Source: a bacterium (GTDB taxonomy: Bacteria; Patescibacteria; ABY1; BM507; VMTK01). From it: a stretch of 9,961 nucleotides of DNA. Where the stretch lies: NCBI GenBank assembly GCA_030641105.1, contig DAOWHZ010000003.1, positions 1 to 9,961 of the forward strand, read 5' to 3'. Each line of letters starts with the position of its first letter. Position 1 is the first letter of the stretch. Of this stretch, positions 7,132-9,961 are shown piece by piece. A program made the translations under genes and the position numbers. The notes under the pieces were generated by a model. The model was given only the letters and a program-made list of their open reading frames with translations, did no database searches and was not told the origin of the DNA.

Positions 7132-7249
7132 TAATGGTATTTGTGAGGGCTTTGGCTCTCCCGCGGTTAAATACATAAAACCGCAGACAAATATCATTAC
7201 AAAAAAAGTTTTATTGTTTTTCTAAGTTTCCCTCACGGAAGACTTTTTT
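7132..7249 (+). ncRNA. Candidate structured RNA: three-way junction plus terminator-like hairpin
   Basis: A 13-bp closing stem (7132-7144 with 7187-7199) encloses a hairpin at 7145-7160 (6-bp stem, TTTG loop) and a second at 7163-7184 (GCGGTT/AACCGC, 10-nt loop). Junction linkers are only 0, 2 and 2 nt. Both non-Watson-Crick pairs, G37-T94 and G48-T57 (last two digits of 71xx positions), are G-U wobbles in + strand RNA but would be A-C mismatches on the other strand, which points to a + strand transcript. A terminator-like hairpin ends the unit at 7249. I see no convincing promoter and recognise no known RNA family. Confidence 0.5.
7224..7249 (+). terminator. Terminator-like hairpin ending the structured element
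   Basis: AAGT and TTCC (7224-7231) pair with GGAA and ACTT (7237-7245) with one bulged G and a 5-nt loop; a run of T residues continues to 7249. The sequence CCCTCAC at 7230-7236 is also the exact complement of GTGAGGG at 7143-7149, so this hairpin could be disrupted by upstream pairing. Confidence 0.55.
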
Positions 7250-7351
7250 ATTATATGAAATGCCATTCGTCTTCTATGTGTTTTTTTATTATGTTTCTAT
7301 AAACATTACAATCTCGCTTCTTTTTATTTTAAGCATGTGGATAATTTGCTA

Positions 7352-7380
7352 TTGACATTTTTATTTAAGTGATTTATAAT
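7352..7380 (+). promoter_or_regulatory. Consensus sigma-70 promoter for a small RNA
   Basis: A perfect TTGACA (7352-7357) and a perfect TATAAT (7375-7380) are separated by exactly 17 bp. The predicted start is near 7387. No protein gene follows on this strand. Confidence 0.88.
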
Positions 7381-7386
7381 AAAAGT

Positions 7387-7461
7387 GTCTTTCAGTTTCA
7401 TTCATAGAACTGTTAGGGTTATACATCTCAGGGCCATCCTCTTAATTGAGGGTGGTTTTTT
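7387..7461 (+). ncRNA. Candidate small non-coding RNA of about 75 nt
   Basis: The RNA is bounded by the consensus promoter upstream and a clear intrinsic terminator. A first hairpin pairs CAGTTT (7393-7398) with GAACTG (7407-7412) over an 8-nt loop; a single-stranded middle (about 7413-7433) containing AGGG and CAGGG could be a pairing region; the terminator hairpin forms the 3' end. In both hairpins the single wobble is G-U in + strand RNA. No ORF longer than a few codons is present. I do not recognise the family. It may act in trans on other mRNAs, but that is only inference. Confidence 0.72.
7434..7461 (+). terminator. Intrinsic terminator of the small RNA
   Basis: CCATCCTC (7434-7441) pairs with GAGGGTGG (7448-7455) over all eight positions with one T-G wobble and a TTAATT loop, followed by six T residues. 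Confidence 0.92.
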
Positions 7462-7495
7462 AATGGGAGAATGCGATTAAGCCGGAAAAATCTTG

Positions 7496-7541
7496 CTTTC
7501 ATTATAACAAAAATCGCCGTGAAAGGCGATTTTCTTGTTAT
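7496..7541 (-). terminator. Terminator of the toxin gene; first copy of a 38-bp repeat
   Basis: AAATCGCC (7511-7518) pairs with GGCGATTT (7525-7532) over the loop GTGAAA, and the stem extends through ATAACAA (7504-7510) with TTGTTAT (7535-7541). On the - strand it lies about 20 bp after the toxin stop codon and is followed by a T-rich tail; it could also stop + strand transcripts. Positions 7496-7533 match 9451-9488 at 36 of 38 bases. Confidence 0.85.
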
Positions 7542-7554
7542 TTTAAGCATGGAA

Positions 7555-7893
7555 TTAATTAATAGCAAAATGTGTTTTTAAATATTCTTTAATTTTATTT
7601 AATATTTGTTCATCTGCTTTGCCAATCCTTTTAATAAATCTTGATTTATCAAAGCTCTGTATATGATGCACTTTTATTAAACAGTCATAATACAAATTAT
7701 TTGCATTATCTTTTTTAATTGAAATATCGTCTCCATGCTTATTTTTTACTTGTGAAGTTAAGGGAATTAAAGTAATAACATTAGTTATATTCATTTGTTG
7801 ATTAGATTCAATAATTAAAACAGGCCTGTCTTTTGTGTATTCGTGGCCAATCTTTTCACCGAATACCACAGACCAAATTTCGCCATATTTCAT
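7555..7893 (-). CDS. MazF/PemK-like toxin (probable mRNA endoribonuclease)
   Basis: This 112-residue protein has the length and order of the MazF/PemK/CcdB-like fold: GEIW at residues 4-7, KDRPVLII at 21-28, LIPLTS at 42-47, then a conserved C-terminal half (DCLIKVHHIQSF and RIGKA). Arg23 and Thr46/Ser47 occupy the places of the usual catalytic Arg and Thr/Ser, so it is probably an active sequence-specific mRNA interferase whose activity is held back by an antitoxin. The ATG at 7893 begins the family domain; a longer frame from 7944 would run into the upstream gene. It follows the Panacea gene by 4 bp on the same strand, so the two are cotranscribed with the antitoxin-like gene first. No Shine-Dalgarno is visible, which suggests coupling to the upstream stop. 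A hairpin terminator follows. Confidence 0.85.
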   Translation of the reverse strand: MKYGEIWSVVFGEKIGHEYTKDRPVLIIESNQQMNITNVITLIPLTSQVKNKHGDDISIKKDNANNLYYDCLIKVHHIQSFDKSRFIKRIGKADEQILNKIKEYLKTHFAIN

Positions 7894-7897
7894 AAAT

Positions 7898-8740
7898 TTA
7901 TAAATTTTTATAATAATTAGCTTCGTCTGCGGAAATTTTACCAAGCTCTTTCAGGGTATCGGAGGCCGCGGCATCCCGCCACATTTTTTCATAATCAAAA
8001 TGAGCATAAGGAGCCACTCTTTCAAAAACTAAATTATAATTAATAATATCCATTTCTTCAGTAATCTGCCATGGAGCGTCTCCGTGTACAAAATATTCAA
8101 TGCTCTTTGCGTTCATATCTGAATACTTTAATATAATTTCATTAATTATGTTCTTTTCTTGTTCGCATAATTTTGCCTTATCCGATTCTTTAAGAGCTAT
8201 ATACCTTTTTTGAATCATCCCGTAATAATCCTGCGTAATTATTTTTAGCTCATTGTTTTTAACCATTAATTCTACGGTCTGGTTATACTCCTTGGCTTTT
8301 GGCACCGGCCCGAATTGCAGTTTAACATAATTCATTCCGGTAATCGGCTTTCCATAAATTTCATAACTGTCAAAATCAATAAAATATAATAATTTATATA
8401 ATACTGTTTCGCCGAGGTTGGGTTTCCCGCCGCATTTTTCAAGAATGTATAAAATAACATTTTTAAGCTTATCTTTATTAAATATAAATTTTGAAGCGTT
8501 GATATGTTTTTTAGCAATACCCTTGGCCGGCTCTTCATCCCTAAAAAAATAACCCGGGTCAATATTAAAAATAGCAGCTAATTTAATTAATTCCAAAGTT
8601 TCTAAATCCCTTTTTCCAGCTTCAATATGGGTTATTGTTGTCCGAGAAAATCCCATTTTTTCAGCTAATTCAGCTTGGCTTAAGCCAAAACTTTCCCTTA
8701 TTTCTTTAATTTTTTTACCTATTTTTTTAGTGGTTAACAT
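7898..8740 (-). CDS. HTH (XRE)-Panacea (DUF4065) protein, probable antitoxin and autorepressor
   Basis: With the ATG at 8740 the protein is 280 residues; a GTG at 8752 would add four. Residues 4-65 form an XRE-type helix-turn-helix (LSQAELAEKMGFSRTTITHI core), and about 90-255 form a Panacea/DUF4065 domain (SocA-like) recognisable from VLYKLLYFIDF, GKPITGMNY and FGPVP. Panacea domains are known in antitoxins that neutralise unrelated toxins, often fused to an HTH. The C-terminal tail (DTLKELGKISADEANYYKNL) could contact the toxin. The MazF-like gene starts 4 bp downstream, as expected for an antitoxin-toxin pair. The promoter on the - strand and the inverted repeat within it suggest autorepression. 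I chose ATG for its fit to the HTH start; the transcript start near 8759 would leave only a 7-nt leader before the GTG. Confidence 0.87.
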   Translation of the reverse strand: MLTTKKIGKKIKEIRESFGLSQAELAEKMGFSRTTITHIEAGKRDLETLELIKLAAIFNIDPGYFFRDEEPAKGIAKKHINASKFIFNKDKLKNVILYILEKCGGKPNLGETVLYKLLYFIDFDSYEIYGKPITGMNYVKLQFGPVPKAKEYNQTVELMVKNNELKIITQDYYGMIQKRYIALKESDKAKLCEQEKNIINEIILKYSDMNAKSIEYFVHGDAPWQITEEMDIINYNLVFERVAPYAHFDYEKMWRDAAASDTLKELGKISADEANYYKNL

Positions 8741-8765
8741 ATATTTATCCACATATTACATTACT

Positions 8766-8794
8766 ATTATACCATATGTCAAGAATACTAACAA
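8766..8794 (-). promoter_or_regulatory. Promoter of the antitoxin-toxin pair
   Basis: Reading the - strand, TTGTTA (8794-8789) and a perfect TATAAT (8771-8766) are 17 bp apart. The start is predicted near 8759, leaving a leader of about 19 nt before the ATG at 8740. Confidence 0.75.
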
Positions 8795-8816
8795 CAAGTT
8801 AAAAAACTTGACATAT
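8774..8816. promoter_or_regulatory. Probable operator: 10-bp inverted repeat spanning both divergent promoters
   Basis: ATATGTCAAG (8774-8783) and CTTGACATAT (8807-8816) are perfect reverse complements with centres 33 bp apart, close to three helical turns. One arm lies in the spacer of the - strand promoter; the other covers the -35 box of the + strand promoter. A smaller palindrome, CAAGTT/AACTTG, lies at 8795-8810. The HTH protein is the natural candidate ligand. Confidence 0.65.
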
Positions 8817-8835
8817 TATTTATATTTGATATAAT
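8808..8835 (+). promoter_or_regulatory. Promoter of the nuclease gene
   Basis: A perfect TTGACA (8808-8813) and a perfect TATAAT (8830-8835) are separated by 16 bp. The start is predicted near 8842, giving a leader of about 80 nt. The -35 box lies within one arm of the inverted repeat. Confidence 0.78.
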
Positions 8836-8844
8836 TAAAAATTA

Positions 8845-8900
8845 AGAGTACTCTACTCGCTCCTCGGAAGCGAGGTAATTAACCCAGTCTGAATCCGGGG
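8845..8900 (+). other. Structured 5' leader of the nuclease gene
   Basis: The leader holds a 10-bp palindrome AGAGTACTCT (8845-8854), a hairpin CTCGCT/AGCGAG (8856-8861 with 8869-8874, 7-nt loop), and a weaker CCC/GGG pairing at 8883-8900. This GC-rich island stands out in AT-rich DNA. There is no Shine-Dalgarno close to the ATG at 8923. It may control translation or mRNA stability; no known riboswitch is recognised. Confidence 0.5.
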
Positions 8901-8922
8901 TGAAGATTATTAATTTCTATTT

Positions 8923-9183
8923 ATGCCAAAAGCAAAAATTATTAAAGTTCTTGACGGCGACACAATTCAAGGACCAAAAAAAACTTTTGTTCGTTTAGCG
9001 AATGTAGACGCCCCTGAAACAGGAACCAAAGGAGCTGCTGCCGCTAAACACAAATTGGAAGATCTCGTTTTAGGAAAAACTGTAAGTTATACTGAGGAAG
9101 CAAAATCATACGGAAGAATAGTTGGTGAAGTAAAAGCAGGAAGCAAATCAATCAATAAAGAAATGAAAAAATTTCTAAAATAA
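8923..9183 (+). CDS. Minimal staphylococcal nuclease-like (SNase/thermonuclease) protein
   Basis: At 86 residues this is a very short SNase-fold protein, a calcium-dependent family that cleaves DNA and RNA. The key residues seem present: LDGDT at 10-14 (D11 and D13, metal ligands), VRLANVDAPE at 23-32 (R24, D29 and E32, matching Arg35, Asp40 and Glu43 of the staphylococcal enzyme), and YGRIVGEV at 63-70 (R65, matching Arg87). Family domains are usually 110-150 residues, so the C-terminal helices are reduced. There is no signal peptide, so it is either cytosolic or exported by another route. It is transcribed divergently from the antitoxin-toxin pair, from a promoter overlapping the shared operator, and has its own terminator. 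A damage, defence or nutrient-salvage role is possible; catalytic activity at this size is likely but unproven. Confidence 0.83.
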   Translation: MPKAKIIKVLDGDTIQGPKKTFVRLANVDAPETGTKGAAAAKHKLEDLVLGKTVSYTEEAKSYGRIVGEVKAGSKSINKEMKKFLK

Positions 9184-9204
9184 GATCTTAATGAATAAAA
9201 TTAT

Positions 9205-9250
9205 AAAACCGTAAATCTGATTAATTTTTAATTTACGGTTTTGTTTTTTT
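9205..9250 (+). terminator. Intrinsic terminator of the nuclease gene
   Basis: A perfect 12-bp stem pairs 9205-9216 (AAAACCGTAAAT) with 9231-9242 over a 14-nt loop, followed by G and seven T residues. It lies 21 bp after the stop codon. The nuclease stop codon is itself part of a small palindrome, TAAGATCTTA, at 9181-9190. Confidence 0.9.
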
Positions 9251-9272
9251 ATATACTTCCTTTTTCCCGTCT

Positions 9273-9336
9273 CGCCACAGTCCCTGCCCGATCGCCTTGC
9301 ATCAAGGCAGGCGGGTCTCCGCCGAGGACTGTGGCG
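9273..9336. repeat. Nested GC-rich palindromic repeat, intergenic
   Basis: A perfect 11-bp outer stem (CGCCACAGTCC at 9273-9283 with 9326-9336) encloses an inner palindrome: CCCG (9287-9290) with CGGG (9312-9315), and GCCTTG (9294-9299) with CAAGGC (9303-9308) around a 3-nt loop. It is far more GC-rich than its surroundings and looks like an inner element inserted into the loop of an outer one. The rest of the 9251-9536 gap is AT-rich with no gene, apart from the terminator repeat near 9470. Confidence 0.8.
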
Positions 9337-9450
9337 GCTTGCTGTTTGTCGTAGGCGTATTGACGTGTCGCCTTCATTATATTTTATTTCATTTTCATTT
9401 TACATATCTCAAAAACCATCTCATCAATCTTTTAAATAATTCAATCGTTT

Positions 9451-9488
9451 CTTTTATTATAACAAAAACCGCCGTGAAAGGCGATTTT
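9451..9488 (-). terminator. Terminator of hsdS; second copy of the 38-bp repeat
   Basis: It matches 7496-7533 at 36 of 38 positions. Reading the - strand, AAAAATCGCC pairs with GGCGGTTTTT over the loop TTTCAC; the one variant base gives a U-G wobble in the - strand RNA but an A-C mismatch on the + strand, so it favours terminating hsdS, whose stop is about 49 bp away. Confidence 0.8.
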
Positions 9489-9536
9489 TGGAAGAGAGGA
9501 TATGACTAAACAGAAAAATTTTTATACAGCAAAAAA

Positions 9537-9961
9537 TTATTTTTCTACCCCTTTCTCAATCATCTCCTCAACCCTACTTTTCGCTTCTTCTAACAATTCT
9601 TTCGCTTTTATTCTTTTAACAAACGATTCGCGGATAAGAGAAGAGATTTTCTGCTGGGTTTGTTTTGGTAAAACAGGAATTACTACATTTTTAATTTGAT
9701 CGGGTTTCCAGTGCTTAATAATAGATCCACCGGCGTCTCGTTCGGCGTGCATTTGCCCGACAATAGAATTTAAACACAAAGCCAAATATTCACCTTCTAT
9801 ATTTTTATTTTTCAATTTTAACCTTAAAATCCCACCAGATATAATTCCCTCCATATCACTTTTTAATACATAAGCAATACCTAGTGAAGCGTCTTTGGTC
9901 AATAAAATTTCCCCTTTCTTTGGCTCATATTTTTCTTTTAATTCATTATACAAATCCTCTG
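9537..9961 (-). CDS. hsdS: Type I restriction-modification specificity subunit, C-terminal part (cut by window end)
   Basis: About 141 codons are visible and the frame stays open to the window edge, so the start is missing; an apparent TTG at 9953 is internal. HsdS recognises DNA and directs the HsdM methylase and HsdR nuclease. The visible part is the end of a target recognition domain with the typical KKGEILLTKDASLGIAYVL, a Gly-rich SGGILRLKL strand, and GSIIKHWKPDQIKNVVIPVLP, followed by a helical coiled-coil dimerisation segment (QQKISSLIRESF to the end). Its C-terminus (RVEEMIEKGVEK) is normal for the family, so the 3' end is intact. On its 3' side lie the hairpin terminator and the nuclease gene. 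Whether hsdM and hsdR lie upstream cannot be seen here. Confidence 0.9.
   Translation of the reverse strand, partial: EDLYNELKEKYEPKKGEILLTKDASLGIAYVLKSDMEGIISGGILRLKLKNKNIEGEYLALCLNSIVGQMHAERDAGGSIIKHWKPDQIKNVVIPVLPKQTQQKISSLIRESFVKRIKAKELLEEAKSRVEEMIEKGVEK

Noticed and set aside
7256..7303. A 15-codon ORF after the structured RNA that might be the gene controlled by a switch
   Set aside because: It is too short, has no ribosome-binding site, and its sequence looks random.
7045..7554. A CRISPR array or insertion sequence in the gene-poor stretch
   Set aside because: There are no regularly spaced direct repeats, no transposase frame and no terminal repeats with target duplication; hairpins and promoter signals explain the region better.
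8845..8905. A tRNA or tRNA fragment in the nuclease leader (hairpin with 7-nt loop, then TGAATCCGGGG resembling a T-arm)
   Set aside because: The loop lacks the invariant U33, no D-arm or acceptor stem can be formed, and the T-arm-like part has the wrong stem and loop size.
9297..9509. A 70-codon + strand ORF
   Set aside because: It begins within the GC-rich palindrome and runs through the terminator repeat; composition and lack of signals mark it as chance.
9502..9699. A 65-codon + strand ORF opposite hsdS
   Set aside because: It lies antisense to the clear hsdS coding frame and shows no family features.

Overview
The window looks like part of a Patescibacteria/CPR-type (Parcubacteria-like) chromosome. 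The reasons are strong AT richness, compact genes with few recognisable ribosome-binding sites, all ten genes ending in TAA, many small GC-rich palindromic repeats in AT-rich DNA, and a gene mix (stripped-down GH15, GlgA, GH13_18, tiny SNase) that I associate with that group. This placement is inference; no rRNA or other marker gene is present. The standard code fits: no ORF needs UGA read as an amino acid.

Left part (1-6406): a + strand run of five genes. They are an aminoglycoside-phosphotransferase-fold kinase, a PHP-domain metal phosphoesterase, a catalytic-domain-only GH15 glucoamylase-like enzyme, a glycogen synthase (GlgA) and a GH13_18 sucrose-phosphorylase-like enzyme. The last three are separated by 2 bp or overlap by 8 bp, so they are almost certainly cotranscribed. 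Together they suggest a small glucan or glucoside pathway: GlgA builds alpha-1,4-glucan, GH15 releases glucose, and the GH13_18 enzyme may split or make a glucoside using phosphate. A long AT-rich hairpin precedes the first gene. Two related GC-rich palindromes lie at 1020-1067, where exactly 16 codons sit in frame inside the kinase gene, and at 1220-1262.

Middle part (6407-7554): an unrecognised 174-residue gene with its own promoter, the only canonical Shine-Dalgarno in the window, and its own terminator. About 500 bp without a convincing protein gene follow. This stretch holds two candidate non-coding RNAs. One is a compact three-way junction followed by a terminator-like hairpin, with a possible alternative pairing between the two. 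The other is a roughly 75-nt RNA with a consensus promoter (TTGACA-N17-TATAAT) and a clear intrinsic terminator.

Right part (7496-9961): an accessory or defence-like segment. A MazF/PemK-like toxin lies 4 bp downstream of an HTH-Panacea (DUF4065) antitoxin-like gene on the - strand. Divergent from it is a minimal staphylococcal-nuclease-fold gene. The two promoters are back to back and share an inverted repeat that looks like an operator. At the right edge is the C-terminal part of a type I restriction specificity subunit (HsdS) on the - strand. Nearly identical 38-bp terminator repeats lie after the toxin gene and after hsdS, bracketing the toxin-antitoxin/nuclease cassette. No tRNA, rRNA, insertion sequence or CRISPR array was found.
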